From Pseudomonadota bacterium (GTDB taxonomy: Bacteria; Desulfobacterota; Desulfobacteria; Desulfobacterales; Desulfolunaceae), in assembly GCA_018818835.1 (NCBI GenBank), contig JAHIRD010000052.1, forward strand, positions 1 to 53,731: a DNA stretch of 53,731 bases, read 5' to 3'. Numbering within the stretch: position 1 is the stretch's first letter; every line of letters begins with the position of its first letter. The translations under genes were made by a program, and so were the position numbers. The notes beneath the pieces are model-generated. The model saw nothing but the letters and a program-made list of their open reading frames with translations. It made no database searches and was not told where the DNA came from. Of this stretch, positions 1 through 9,186 are shown piece by piece.

Positions 1-198
1 GGGACTTGACATGTCGATGGGCTTGCTGATGATATAAGGAGCGTGAATCCGTTTTCCTCCTTTTTCTCCGGAAGGAATTTGAACCTCATGGTTGGTATAC
101 TCCACAAATATCGTTCCTTCCCGGCCCTCCATGTCACAGGAACCTTTGATGGGGCCTTGCTTTTCTCCGACGATTTCAACATGAACAGGCAGGCTCAT
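1..198 (-). CDS. hcp: Hcp-family type VI secretion tube protein (5' part only)
   Basis: The reading frame starts at the ATG at 198-196, behind a good ribosome site (AAGGAG), and runs off the left edge, so only about 66 residues are visible. It begins MSLPVHVEIVGEKQGPIKG and contains the segment GKRIHAPYIISKPIDMSSP, which resembles the conserved N-terminal half of Hcp proteins (the R-H-P...K..D.SSP pattern). Hcp forms hexameric rings that stack into the tube of type VI secretion systems and also carries effectors. No other T6SS gene is visible, so whether this is a structural or an orphan Hcp cannot be decided. Assignment is by recognised motif only. Confidence 0.75.
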   Translation of the reverse strand, partial: MSLPVHVEIVGEKQGPIKGSCDMEGREGTIFVEYTNHEVQIPSGEKGGKRIHAPYIISKPIDMSSP

Positions 199-380
199 GA
201 AATACTCCTTAATTAGTTATAAGTGGTTTACCAGTTGCAGTAAAAAAATAAACACTCTAAGAGAAACAATGTGTTTGATTAAAACACCACCTATGAAAAT
301 AATTTATTCCTGTCAAGGGAAATATTTCGATTTAGATTATTTATACTGAAGTTGAACATTTTTCTTTTGGCATCAAAGTT

Positions 381-530
381 GATGAACTCGTAAAAAGTCG
401 ACGGATGGCTATGGAAAAAGGTCCATAGGCAAGGCATAGTGTTTGGCCGTGGTTACGGCATACACGAGCGTATGTCGAACGTCCGGCTAAACACTATAAC
501 GCCGCATATGGGACTTTTTACGACGCCATC
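381..530 (+). repeat. MITE-like palindromic repeat, copy A (full length)
   Basis: A 150-bp imperfect palindrome with ends GATGAACTCGTAAAAAGTC and, inverted, GATGGCGTCGTAAAAAGTC. The inner arms ATAGTGTTT and AAACACTAT pair, with a further small hairpin at CTATGGA/TCCATAG. It is flanked by CATCAAAGTT on both sides (371-380 and 527-536), consistent with a target-site duplication. Its right end overlaps the stop codon of the gene at 529-1284. It encodes no protein. Positions 199-380, to its left, are AT-rich and show nothing else. Confidence 0.85.
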
Positions 531-1284
531 AAAGTTCTATTCCCACCGATTTTAATGAGGCGATCATATGATCGTGGTGAGATCCTTTCCATACGATTTT
601 GTCGCAGGTTTCGCAGTGTCTGAATTCATTGAAATACAATTTGGTTTTGGGCTCAAGGCGGTGGATGATACGTTCTTTGGGTATACTGTGAAGGGGGGCA
701 TTGCAGTCCAGGCAGCGTGAAAAGGGTGAAAAATCATGGTCAAAGGCAAAAAAATCAAGAACTTCTTTGAGTTGGTCCAGGGGTTTAACTGACCGGATGT
801 AACGACCGAAAACAATGGCTTTCCGCTTGAAAAGCTGGGTATCTTTGGACAGGACCACGCGTTTTTGATCATGGGCGATTCGGCTAAGCTCACGGTCGCT
901 GATGCCAGAAAAATAGTCCGCATCAATTCCCAGAATCCTCAAAAGAGATGCAAGTTTAGCCACATTTTCATCAACGATGAATCGGAGCGTTGAAAAAGGT
1001 TCGGGGCGAAGCAGGGTTTTTTGGCAGATGTCAAAGGGGGGTGGAATGGGATCGATATCAATGACCATGGATCTCTGGGGGATAAAAGGAAACCCGAGAG
1101 GATGGGTTTGACTTCGGATTGCGCCGATTTCCGTATGGGGGACGCCGAGGGATTCCACGATATCACAGAGGGAGGCCCTGCGAATGATGGGATAAGAGAA
1201 TTCACGTGTTCGGTGGCGTTTTAAAAAGTGGTCGAAATAGGGGTGGAAGCGAATGTTGATGTGATGTCCGGCCAGATCCATCAT
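529..1284 (-). CDS. Mut7-C RNase-domain protein with zinc ribbon
   Basis: A protein of about 251 residues. The first ~90 residues look like the ubiquitin-like domain found in front of Mut7-C proteins. The segment beginning RFIVDENVAKLASLLRILG, with the following DADYFSG and VVLSKDTQLFKRK, is the Mut7-C (DUF82) PIN-like RNase domain, with acidic residues at the expected places. Near the C-terminus two CxxC pairs (CLDCNA and CETCDK) form a probable zinc ribbon. The frame extends to an ATG at 1335, which would overlap the upstream gene by 46 bp. I prefer the ATG at 1284, six bases after that gene's stop. RNA is the likely substrate by family; the biological role is unknown. The stop codon lies in repeat copy A. 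Confidence 0.7.
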   Translation of the reverse strand: MMDLAGHHINIRFHPYFDHFLKRHRTREFSYPIIRRASLCDIVESLGVPHTEIGAIRSQTHPLGFPFIPQRSMVIDIDPIPPPFDICQKTLLRPEPFSTLRFIVDENVAKLASLLRILGIDADYFSGISDRELSRIAHDQKRVVLSKDTQLFKRKAIVFGRYIRSVKPLDQLKEVLDFFAFDHDFSPFSRCLDCNAPLHSIPKERIIHRLEPKTKLYFNEFRHCETCDKIVWKGSHHDHMIASLKSVGIEL

Positions 1285-1289
1285 CGCGC

Positions 1290-2477
1290 TCAACTTTCCC
1301 AGACCCCAGGTATCTGCGTCTGGCAGAACGTGCACCTGCCCTTGGAAATGTGGTTTTCACCTATCATATAACCGTTTCTTTCGATGATGCGTTTTTTGCA
1401 TTGGTGGCAGTAGGTGTGATTCCCTTCATGGCCCGGCACGTTGCCCACATAGACATAGTGGATGCCTTCGGCCATGGCTATCTCCCTGAAATGACTCAGG
1501 GTGGCCACGGGGGTAGGGGGAAGCCGGTCCAGTTTGTACTGGGGGAAAAACCGGGAAAAATGTAAGGGGTGGTTTTGGCCCAGATGGGTCACGATCCAAC
1601 CGCACATCTGCTTGACCATGTCCTCGTCATCTGTGTATCCAGGCACAACAAGGTTGGTGATTTCAAGATGGATGCCTTGTTGGTGAAGGGTTTTTAGGGT
1701 ATCAAGCACCGGTTCAAGCCGTCCTCCGTTAAGTTTTTTATAAATGGCGTCACTGAAGGATTTGAGATTGATATTGGCCGCATCCAGGACCTTGCAGAGT
1801 TCCAGAAGGGGATCGGTGTTGATGTATCCATTGGAAATATAAAGGTTTGATACCTTGTTTTTCCTGGCAATCCGGGCCGTGTCCAGCATGTATTCAAAAA
1901 AGGTGCTGGCCTCGGAATAGGTATAGGCGATGGATTGGGCCTTGGTGCTCAAGGCCTCCTGAACCACCGCGTTCGGAAAAAGGTCCATGTTTCGGACGTC
2001 ATGGGGCTTGGCCTGGGATATTTCCCAATTCTGGCAGTTCAGGCAGCGTAAATTACAGCCGGTGGTTGCAATGGAAAAGGCCAGAGTTTCAGGCTTGAAA
2101 TGAAATAAAGGTTTTTTCTCAACGGGATCCACATGAACCGAACAGGGGTTTCCGTAAGTCAGCGTGTAAAGTGTCCCGTCATGGTTAATCTTGGAGCGGC
2201 ACACACTGCGATCCCCCTTTGAAAGGATACATCGGTTGGGGCAGATATCACACTGGACACGCCCATGGGGAAGGGTTGTGTAGGTAAATGCCTCCCGTGA
2301 CCAGGCCCATAATTTTTCCGGAGCGTCGTTTTTGAAAATAGTCCCCTTGATATCCTCGGGGCCCCATTGAAGGAACTCAGGCATGAGCCCCTTGAAATCA
2401 AGGGCACTTACCCATGGAGACGGCATCAGAAAGCACAATCCTGAAATGAGAAATGTTCTGCGACTCAGGGTGTTCAT
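1290..2477 (-). CDS. amrS: AmmeMemoRadiSam-type radical SAM protein with Tat leader
   Basis: 395 residues. Residues 5-13, SRRTFLISG, followed by a hydrophobic stretch, match a twin-arginine signal peptide. The radical SAM 4Fe-4S motif is CNLRCLNC (C141, C145, C148). An upstream cysteine group (C76, C79, C83, C93) and C-terminal CHQC and CTFC pairs suggest extra metal sites. Overall order and motifs match the radical SAM member of the AmmeMemoRadiSam group, formerly annotated as pyruvate formate-lyase activating enzyme-like; the substrate is unknown. The partner Memo and AMMECR1 proteins are not in the window. The start has the ribosome site AGGAAA. It is followed closely by the Mut7-C gene, so the two are probably cotranscribed. 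An exported radical SAM enzyme is unusual. Confidence 0.75.
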   Translation of the reverse strand: MNTLSRRTFLISGLCFLMPSPWVSALDFKGLMPEFLQWGPEDIKGTIFKNDAPEKLWAWSREAFTYTTLPHGRVQCDICPNRCILSKGDRSVCRSKINHDGTLYTLTYGNPCSVHVDPVEKKPLFHFKPETLAFSIATTGCNLRCLNCQNWEISQAKPHDVRNMDLFPNAVVQEALSTKAQSIAYTYSEASTFFEYMLDTARIARKNKVSNLYISNGYINTDPLLELCKVLDAANINLKSFSDAIYKKLNGGRLEPVLDTLKTLHQQGIHLEITNLVVPGYTDDEDMVKQMCGWIVTHLGQNHPLHFSRFFPQYKLDRLPPTPVATLSHFREIAMAEGIHYVYVGNVPGHEGNHTYCHQCKKRIIERNGYMIGENHISKGRCTFCQTQIPGVWES

Positions 2478-2508
2478 AGGATTTTCCTGTTAGGCGTTCG
2501 TCACTGTT

Positions 2509-2653
2509 GATTAACCCGAAAAACGTCGACGTATGGCTATGGAAAAAGGTCCATAGGCAAGGCATAGTGTTTGGCCGTGGTTACACTTGGTCGTATGTTG
2601 AACGTCCGGCCAAACACTATAACGCCGAATATGGAACTTTTTACGACGCCGTC
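2509..2653 (+). repeat. MITE-like palindromic repeat, copy B
   Basis: A second near-complete copy of the palindrome, with end GATTAACCCGAAAAACGTC on the left and ...GACGCCGTC on the right. It is flanked by CGTCACTGTT on the left and CGTCAATGTT on the right, one mismatch in ten, as expected for an ageing target-site duplication. It lies in the 480-bp gap between the divergent radical SAM and chemotaxis genes. The rest of that gap (2654-2957) is AT-rich, and I see no further gene or clear promoter in it. Confidence 0.85.
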
Positions 2654-2957
2654 AATGTTAGTATGTGTTATATTTTATAATACACTATCTGAAAAAATTC
2701 AAATGTGTAAAAGGATAATAATACGAGTCTCTGAATTAAATTTGATGTTTAGAATAAATCGTGATATTATTTAAAAAATAACTAATAACAACAAATCAAA
2801 AAACTATCAAAATTTTCTTTCGTGAACATACAAAAAAATCCTCAAGACATTAATTTAAAATGGCATATGTTTCTATAGAGATCGTTATGCCAGTTGAATA
2901 AATCATCCTTTTTTTGATTTGAAGCGGTATTTCATACATCCAGACTCAGGAGCTTTT

Positions 2958-5216
2958 ATGATAGCCAACTTGAAATTGGGACCGAAATTGATCGGGGGTT
3001 TTGGTTCGGTACTCGCACTGTTTATCTGTGTGATGTTTCTGTATCACTATTCGGTTAAATATTCATTGACGAGTTTTAACGACTTGATGGAGACCGAACA
3101 GGCCATTTCGGATCATGCTGGGCAGATGGAGAATTTTATACTCAAGGCACGAATCGAGGAAAGAAATTTCTTGGAGTCCAAGGATTATGCTTACCAGAAA
3201 AAACTCTTGAGCTATGTGGGCCAAGTGGTTGAGGAAAGTCATGCCATTGAAACATTGGCAGGGGAATCTAACGATAAGGAAGTCCTTGAAAACGTTGACA
3301 AGATCATCACTCTTATCGGTTCATATCGGGATGATTTTAACCAAGTTGTGGAGGCCATAACAACTCGGGGGATTAACGATAATTCCGGCCTGAGGGAAAA
3401 GTTTAACAAATCAGTGACGACATTCATGGATAACATGAGTCTGTTGGAGGTTCAGGATTATTATATTGAGATACTCCGGCTTCAGAAACTTCAAGCAGAC
3501 TATCTTCTCTACAAAACAGAAGATTACTCTAAAAAAATCCATCAAAGTCTCGATACCCTTAAATCCCTTGCAACGATTGAGAATTCAAATCCCATCCGGG
3601 ACATACTCAATAGCATGGTTCTTGAAATGATACCTGATTATAACGCGTCATTTGGCAACTTACGAAAGAAAGGAGCTGATATCGGGATTGACGATAAGGA
3701 TTTTAAGATGATGAAATCCAGTTTGGCAGAAATAAGTGAAACATTAAATTTTTCTTATTTTAGCGGCGCCAGAGCCTATGCCTTGGACATCCGGAAAAAT
3801 GAAAAGGATTATATGCTGACCGGGGACGCAAAATACGTGGATGCGACAAAAAATTCCATCCGCAGGATTCTTGATGCCTTTGCCCAGTCCACCGTGCAAG
3901 AAGACTATTCGGACCTTGCCAAGGACAATCTGGCCGAATATGTCAAAGCCTTTGATACTCTGGTTTCGGTGGATCAAAAAATCGGGGAATTAAAAGAACA
4001 CATGCGCGTTTCCGTTAACACCATTATCCCCCTGGTGGATGAGATGAACAATAAGGCTCTGGCTGTCTCTGTTAAAAAACGTCACGATACGGAAGTATTG
4101 ATCAAAAAAAGAGTAAATCTTGCTTTTGTGATCGGTATCGGAGCCATTTTTCTGGGAATGGCTTTGGCCATTATCATAACACGGGGGATCACTCAGCCCA
4201 TCATCGCCACGGTGTCCTTTGCCGAAGGCATGGCTCGGGGTGATCTGGCCCAGCAACTGTTGGTCAATCGTAAAGACGAGGTGGGAATCCTTGCCAAGGC
4301 TCTGAACGGTATGGTGGCCAATTTGAACGGGATGTTCATGGGGATTTCCAAAGGGGTGGACGAATTGACCCTTTCCTCATCGGCTTTGTCAACGATTTCA
4401 GGGGAAATGCTCCAGGGTGCTGAAAAGACATCCGAGAAATCGAATTTTGTATCCCAGGCATCGGGAAAAATGAACGAAACCATCAGCAGGGCTGCTGCCA
4501 CAGTTCAGGAATCGGCTGCCAATATGAGTTTTATCGCCAAAACCACCGAAGAAATGAATCTGACCATTGGTGAGATATCCAGAAGCACGGAGGAGGCAAG
4601 GAAGATCTCAGATGCGGCAGTGATTCAGGCAGACAGCGCCACACAGAAAATCGGGGAATTGGAACGTGCGGCCCTGGATATTGGCAAGGTCACCGACACC
4701 ATACGTGATATCTCGGAGCAGACAAATCTTCTGGCTTTAAATGCCACCATTGAATCTGCACGGGCCGGTGAGGCTGGAAAAGGGTTTGCCGTGGTGGCCG
4801 GAGAAATAAAGACACTTGCCCAGCAGACAGCCCAGGCCACCAAGGAGATCAGTTCCAGAATAGAAGGTGTCCAGGGCATATCCAGGGAAACCATGGCTGA
4901 AATCAAGGAAATTACAGGGGTCATCAACTCCATCAACAATATCGTTGTTTCCATATCATCGGCCGTAACTGAGCAGTCCCAGACCACACGGGAAATGACC
5001 GAAAACATTACCCGCTCAAGCGAGGGCATTCAGGATATCAATAAAATCATGACTGAAAATTCGGCTGTAACATCTGAAATTGTTGAAGATATTACGGAAG
5101 TAAGCCGTGCTGCCGAAGACATGAACAAGAGTAGCCTTAAGGTTACCCAGAGTTCGGAAGATTTGATGAAACTTGCCGGGCGCCTTAAGGAAATGGTCAA
5201 TCGATTTACCCTTTAG
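2958..5216 (+). CDS. Methyl-accepting chemotaxis protein, helical-bundle sensor
   Basis: About 752 residues from the ATG at 2958, which follows the ribosome site AGGAGC; an upstream in-frame start lacks one. Membrane segment 1 is at about residues 10-30. A large periplasmic helical sensor follows (about 31-385); its second half has [21 protein letters not shown]-like features typical of HBM or 4HB-type sensors. Membrane segment 2 is at about 388-410, then a HAMP domain, then a signalling domain with the conserved tip [20 protein letters not shown]. It would bind a small ligand in the periplasm and signal to CheA/CheW; the ligand is unknown. No che genes are adjacent, so it is a solitary receptor. 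Confidence 0.93.
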   Translation: MIANLKLGPKLIGGFGSVLALFICVMFLYHYSVKYSLTSFNDLMETEQAISDHAGQMENFILKARIEERNFLESKDYAYQKKLLSYVGQVVEESHAIETLAGESNDKEVLENVDKIITLIGSYRDDFNQVVEAITTRGINDNSGLREKFNKSVTTFMDNMSLLEVQDYYIEILRLQKLQADYLLYKTEDYSKKIHQSLDTLKSLATIENSNPIRDILNSMVLEMIPDYNASFGNLRKKGADIGIDDKDFKMMKSSLAEISETLNFSYFSGARAYALDIRKNEKDYMLTGDAKYVDATKNSIRRILDAFAQSTVQEDYSDLAKDNLAEYVKAFDTLVSVDQKIGELKEHMRVSVNTIIPLVDEMNNKALAVSVKKRHDTEVLIKKRVNLAFVIGIGAIFLGMALAIIITRGITQPIIATVSFAEGMARGDLAQQLLVNRKDEVGILAKALNGMVANLNGMFMGISKGVDELTLSSSALSTISGEMLQGAEKTSEKSNFVSQASGKMNETISRAAATVQESAANMSFIAKTTEEMNLTIGEISRSTEEARKISDAAVIQADSATQKIGELERAALDIGKVTDTIRDISEQTNLLALNATIESARAGEAGKGFAVVAGEIKTLAQQTAQATKEISSRIEGVQGISRETMAEIKEITGVINSINNIVVSISSAVTEQSQTTREMTENITRSSEGIQDINKIMTENSAVTSEIVEDITEVSRAAEDMNKSSLKVTQSSEDLMKLAGRLKEMVNRFTL

Positions 5217-5400
5217 CGCTATAGGCTGGTATCACATCCTTGGGTTTACCTGACGTTCAATACGTAAAATGAGTCATGACAGAAAAGGTCCACGATGCAG
5301 AGGCCATGAGACTCAAAATGTTTATTTATAATAGTGCTCCGCACAGGGCGGGCTTCGACCTGATTGTTAATGATGATGAACCAAAAAAAGGAGTAGAACC

Positions 5401-6009
5401 ATGATTAGGAAAATGATGATTCTTCTGATGCTGCTGTTTCTGACGTCAACCTCAGCCTGGGCGCTGGAAATCGGAGGGGTGGAACTTCCGGATACCCTAA
5501 AAGCCGGTGACTCTGATCTTATTCTCAACGGTGCGGGTTTGCGAAAGAAATTCGGAATGAAAATCTATGCGGTGGGCCTTTATTTGAAAGCCAAGTCCGG
5601 TGACGGCCAGGCTGTGATGGATGGCGATGCGCCCATGGCCCTTCAGATGCGGTGGCGAATGAAGGTTCCGCCCAAGAAAATCGATGAAACATTTTATGAA
5701 AGTCTTGCCCTGTCTACAGGTGCTCCCAAGGCCAGTGCCTATGGTCCCCTGACGGATTTCGGCTCCATCACCAAAGATGTCGTGTCGTTTATGACATGGA
5801 TTGCCAAGAGGGAAACCACAAAGACGGATTCCTGGATTTTTATCTATGTCCCGGGCAAAGGCACGGAAGTGCATGTCCACGACGGAACCACCGATGAACT
5901 GATGGGACTCATTCCAGGGATTGATTTTAAAAAGGTTCTTTTTGGGGTCTGGCTCATGGAAGACCCGCCTGTGGGTAAATCTCTCAGAGACGATCTTCTG
6001 GGTAAGTAA
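5401..6009 (+). CDS. Exported chalcone isomerase-like domain protein
   Basis: 202 residues with a clear signal peptide (MIRKMMILLMLLFLTSTSA). The mature part, starting ALEIGGVELPDTL and including GMKIYAVGLYLKAK, matches the bacterial chalcone isomerase-like family (Chalcone_3). These proteins share the fold of plant chalcone isomerase and of fatty-acid-binding relatives, but in bacteria no reaction is established. The ribosome site AAAGGAG is well placed. It stands alone and is followed by an intrinsic terminator. The function stays open; the family assignment is fairly firm. Confidence 0.8.
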   Translation: MIRKMMILLMLLFLTSTSAWALEIGGVELPDTLKAGDSDLILNGAGLRKKFGMKIYAVGLYLKAKSGDGQAVMDGDAPMALQMRWRMKVPPKKIDETFYESLALSTGAPKASAYGPLTDFGSITKDVVSFMTWIAKRETTKTDSWIFIYVPGKGTEVHVHDGTTDELMGLIPGIDFKKVLFGVWLMEDPPVGKSLRDDLLGK

Positions 6010-6046
6010 TCGTTTTTTCTAAAATAAAAAATCAATGATATGTCCA

Positions 6047-6086
6047 AAACGGGCAGGGTTTTGTTAACCTGCCTGTTTTTTTTTTC
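6047..6086 (+). terminator. Intrinsic terminator after the chalcone isomerase-like gene
   Basis: A GGGCAGG/CCTGCC hairpin (6051-6057 with 6068-6073) followed by about ten T residues, 40 bases past the stop codon. Confidence 0.85.
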
Positions 6087-6109
6087 TATTTCTTGTGATT
6101 GCATAAGGC

Positions 6110-6168
6110 TTGACAAAATCGGTGTGCATAGTTAAAGTTCGCTTTAACTATATTATAACGTTAACGTT
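6110..6168 (+). promoter_or_regulatory. Promoter with overlapping palindromic operators
   Basis: A consensus -35 TTGACA lies at 6110-6115. At the -10 distance sits the perfect inverted repeat GTTAAAGTTCGCTTTAAC (6131-6148), so TAAAGT at 6133-6138 would be the -10. A second perfect palindrome, AACGTTAACGTT, is at 6157-6168. Palindromes lying over and just after the -10 suggest a repressor site controlling the acyl-CoA dehydrogenase gene. No regulator gene is adjacent. The identity of the regulator (a TetR- or FadR-type fatty-acid regulator is plausible) is inference. Confidence 0.6.
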
Positions 6169-6261
6169 AAGTGTAATATTGCGTTTTGATCCTTTGGCCG
6201 GTTATTCCGGATCATGTGGATGAATAATTTTAACCATATTATATCAAGGGGAAACAGGGGT

Positions 6262-8070
6262 ATGGCACAGTATATTGCAGATCGCAGGGATATTGAATTT
6301 GTTTTGCACGAACAATTTGATGTGGGACAGCTCAGTGACCATGAACGTTTTGGGGAGTTCAACCGGAAAACCATGGACCTCATTGTTTCCGAGGCCAGAA
6401 ACCTTTCGGTAAAAGAGGTTCTTCCAACCAATGCCATTGGTGACAGAAAAGGGTGTGAGTACGTGAACGGCGATGTTAACGTCCCGGCTGAATTCCATAA
6501 AATATGGAACCTTTTCCGAGACGGAGAATGGATTGCCATGACGGAAAAACCCGAATGGGGAGGTCAGGGCATGCCCCACTCCCTTTCTGTGGCAGCCACA
6601 GAATACTTAAACGGGGCAAACATGGCCATGTTCATGTATGTGGCTCTGACCCACGGCGCGGCCAATCTCATTGAGGCATTTGGTACAAAAAAACAGAAAA
6701 ATTTGTTTTTGAAAAATATGTATTCCGGGAAATGGACCGGAACCATGCTGCTCACAGAACCCAATGCCGGTTCCGATGTGGGGGCTCTTGAAACATCGGC
6801 CCGGAAAAACGATGACGGCACGTATTCAATCACCGGCAACAAAATATTCATTTCCGGTGGTGAGAATGATTTTGCGGAAAACATTGTGCATCCTGTCCTT
6901 GCTCGAATTGAAGGCGCACCGGCTGGAACTCGGGGCATTTCCCTGTTTCTTGTGCCCAAATTTCGTGTGAAGGACGACGGGTCCATTGGAGAGTTCAACG
7001 ATGTGGTCTGTACCGGTATCGAACATAAAATGGGCATCCATGGGAACTGCACCTGTTCCCTGGCTCTGGGCGGCAAAGGCCAGTGCGTGGGAACACTGCT
7101 GGGCGACGAGAACAAAGGCATGAAAGCCATGTTTCAGATGATGAATGAAGCCCGGCTCTATTGTGGGGTCCAGGGTCTGTCTTTGGCCTCATCTTCATAT
7201 ATGAATGCCCAGAATTACGCCAAGGGACGAATCCAGGGCCCCAACCTGATGACCATGCTGGACAAGAGTGCTCCGGGAGTTCCCATTGTCCAGCACCCTG
7301 ACGTCCGTAGGCAGCTGATGAACATGAAAGTTTATGTTGAAGGGATTCGAAGCCTGCTTTACTACGTGGCCTATCTTACTGACCTTGAGAATGTGTCCAA
7401 AGATCTTCAGGAAAAAGAACGTCTCCAGGGAATCATTGATGTATTGATTCCCGTGGCCAAAGGTTACGTGACTGACAAGGCTTTTGAGGTATGTTCCCAT
7501 GGGGTACAGGTTTATGGCGGATACGGATTCATTGAGGAATATCCCCAGGCCCAGCTTTTGAGAGACGCACGAATCACCATGCTTTACGAGGGCACCAACG
7601 GTATCCAGGCCATGGACCTTCTGGGTCGGAAGCTGGGAATGAAAAAAGGAAAGCCTGTCATGGACCTGATGATGGAAATTCGGAAAACCATCGATCAGGC
7701 CAAATCAAACGACGCTTTGAAAGACCTGGGTCTGGATTTGGAAGGTGCCCTTGAAAAATTTGGGGAAGTGTCCATGCACATGGGCAGAACGGCCATGAGC
7801 GCCCAGGTGATGAGTGCCTTTGCCTTTGCACACCCTTTTTTGGAGGTAACCGGTGATGTGGTCATGGCCTGGATGCTTTTGTGGCGTGCCCTTATCGCAT
7901 CCCAAAAGGTGGAATCCAAAAAGAAAGACCGGGTATTTTATATTGGCCAGATGAAATCTGCTGAATTTTTTATTGAAAGCATTCTTCCCATAACCCTGGG
8001 GAAAATGAACGCCATCCTCAAAACCAGCCAGGCAGCCGTGGATATTCCGGAGGAAGCGTTTATCAGTTAA
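6262..8070 (+). CDS. Acyl-CoA dehydrogenase, long form
   Basis: 602 residues from the ATG at 6262, behind GGGG; a longer in-frame start at 6214 has no ribosome site. The N-terminal extension, the central FAD domain (LTEPNAGSDVGALET, then KIFISGGENDF) and the C-terminal helical domain with MLYEGTNGIQAMDLLGR match long acyl-CoA dehydrogenases. The glutamate of YEGTNGIQ (about residue 442) is the expected catalytic base. A further C-terminal domain follows, as in the ~600-residue class. It oxidises an acyl-CoA to the enoyl-CoA using FAD, passing electrons to ETF; chain length or aromatic substrate cannot be read from sequence. It is a single gene between two terminators with its own regulated promoter. 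Confidence 0.9.
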   Translation: MAQYIADRRDIEFVLHEQFDVGQLSDHERFGEFNRKTMDLIVSEARNLSVKEVLPTNAIGDRKGCEYVNGDVNVPAEFHKIWNLFRDGEWIAMTEKPEWGGQGMPHSLSVAATEYLNGANMAMFMYVALTHGAANLIEAFGTKKQKNLFLKNMYSGKWTGTMLLTEPNAGSDVGALETSARKNDDGTYSITGNKIFISGGENDFAENIVHPVLARIEGAPAGTRGISLFLVPKFRVKDDGSIGEFNDVVCTGIEHKMGIHGNCTCSLALGGKGQCVGTLLGDENKGMKAMFQMMNEARLYCGVQGLSLASSSYMNAQNYAKGRIQGPNLMTMLDKSAPGVPIVQHPDVRRQLMNMKVYVEGIRSLLYYVAYLTDLENVSKDLQEKERLQGIIDVLIPVAKGYVTDKAFEVCSHGVQVYGGYGFIEEYPQAQLLRDARITMLYEGTNGIQAMDLLGRKLGMKKGKPVMDLMMEIRKTIDQAKSNDALKDLGLDLEGALEKFGEVSMHMGRTAMSAQVMSAFAFAHPFLEVTGDVVMAWMLLWRALIASQKVESKKKDRVFYIGQMKSAEFFIESILPITLGKMNAILKTSQAAVDIPEEAFIS

Positions 8071-8131
8071 AATAAATGGCAGGATGAAAACCATTTCATG
8101 ATTGAATCCTGCCGGAATAGTGTGGCAACTA

Positions 8132-8166
8132 AAAAAACGCCGGCTCAACAGATCCGGCGTTTTTTC
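8132..8166 (+). terminator. Intrinsic terminator after acyl-CoA dehydrogenase
   Basis: A perfect 8-bp stem AACGCCGG/CCGGCGTT with an A run before and a T run after it, so it could stop transcription from both sides. A second 11-bp perfect inverted repeat (GCTGTTTATCA, 8195-8205 with 8218-8228) lies just downstream but lacks a T run. The rest of the 347-bp gap up to 8418 holds a doubtful 48-codon frame on the minus strand (8355-8209), described under findings. Confidence 0.85.
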
Positions 8167-8417
8167 AACTGAATCCAAGACAATCCATGCCTTTGCTGTT
8201 TATCAGCATTATTTTTTTGATAAACAGCAGTCCTTATTCCCGAACATTTTCACGTCGACAACGTTGCGGCTCTCGAGGGTCAGGTTGCTGACAAACTCGT
8301 CTGCCAAAGGTGTGCAAAATAGTTTAAGAGATCCTGGGCAAAAGGCACAAAGCACTTTGATAATTCATGGAAATGTTTTAAAGTATTTTCCTTGAATTAA
8401 CTGTGGAGGATTTTCAA

Positions 8418-9101
8418 ATGTATTATTCCGGTGTATTCATTCATGAAAAACAGTCTGAAAGCGTTGTCGTGGTGGTGGAAAAGGTTCTCCGCAATGCAAG
8501 GAAGGAATACCATGTCAAGGATATTCGGACCTTTTCATGGGAAAAAGATTCCAAGGATCTGATACAGAATCTTCAGGCATTATACGATGACCCTCAGTTT
8601 TTAAGGAAAAAAAAGGTGTTCAGCCAGAGCAAACGGCCACCGAAAAACACCTATACTCCACCCCTTCTCATTGTTTCGGTCAAGGAGGGTGGGGATCAGT
8701 TGATCAATCGTTTGAGAGACAACCAGATCCCGGTGGATGCTGTTTTTTTTGATGAAGCCCAGGGCTGGACCCGGGAAGACCAGAAAATTCTTCGTTTTGG
8801 AACCAACTATCACCTCCACCCCAGTGAAATGCAGAAGCTAAGACGGGTGCTCTTGTCACCCAACGTCATTCTGGACCAGGCCGATTCCCAACACCGGATT
8901 CTTCAACGGGAAATGGACCTGTGTCTGGCCATGGAAGCGAATTCCTTTGATTGGTCTGTCATGTTTGAGAAAGGATCAGGGAAAATTACGCCAACCTATG
9001 TCTGGCCCCATGTGTTTCAGGATGAATCATTCCATCTCTTCCCCGCTCTTTCCCTTGTTCTGTGGCATTGCGAAACCATACGACAGATCAAGCGGTATTA
9101 A
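8418..9101 (+). CDS. Unknown cytoplasmic protein
   Basis: 227 residues from the ATG at 8418, preceded by the strong ribosome site GGAGG; an in-frame GTG at 8403 overlaps that site and is less likely. No signal peptide or membrane segment is seen. The protein has an N-terminal beta-rich part with VVVVVEKVLRNARKEY, a basic middle, and the stretch PVDAVFFDEAQGW, in which an acidic pair follows a hydrophobic strand. I do not recognise the family. The gene is alone, convergent with the AT-rich gene to its right. Codon use and composition look like the host's. Confidence 0.65.
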   Translation: MYYSGVFIHEKQSESVVVVVEKVLRNARKEYHVKDIRTFSWEKDSKDLIQNLQALYDDPQFLRKKKVFSQSKRPPKNTYTPPLLIVSVKEGGDQLINRLRDNQIPVDAVFFDEAQGWTREDQKILRFGTNYHLHPSEMQKLRRVLLSPNVILDQADSQHRILQREMDLCLAMEANSFDWSVMFEKGSGKITPTYVWPHVFQDESFHLFPALSLVLWHCETIRQIKRY

Positions 9102-9186
9102 GATGAATATTTAATCTGATAATCATTATTAGGTTGATTAAGATGGCCTAATACAATTTAAAATAACAGAGATGATCCTGGTGGGA

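Noticed and set aside
2571-2774. Open frame within repeat copy B
   Set aside because: It is the palindromic repeat read as protein and has no coding features.
5276-5404. A 42-codon frame starting MTEKVHDAEAMRLKMF and ending on the ATGA of the next gene
   Set aside because: No ribosome site and no recognisable sequence. The overlap with the next start could be chance.
9118-9129. GATAATCATTAT, which matches 12 bases of a Fur box
   Set aside because: It lies between two convergent genes with no promoter nearby, so a regulatory role is unlikely.
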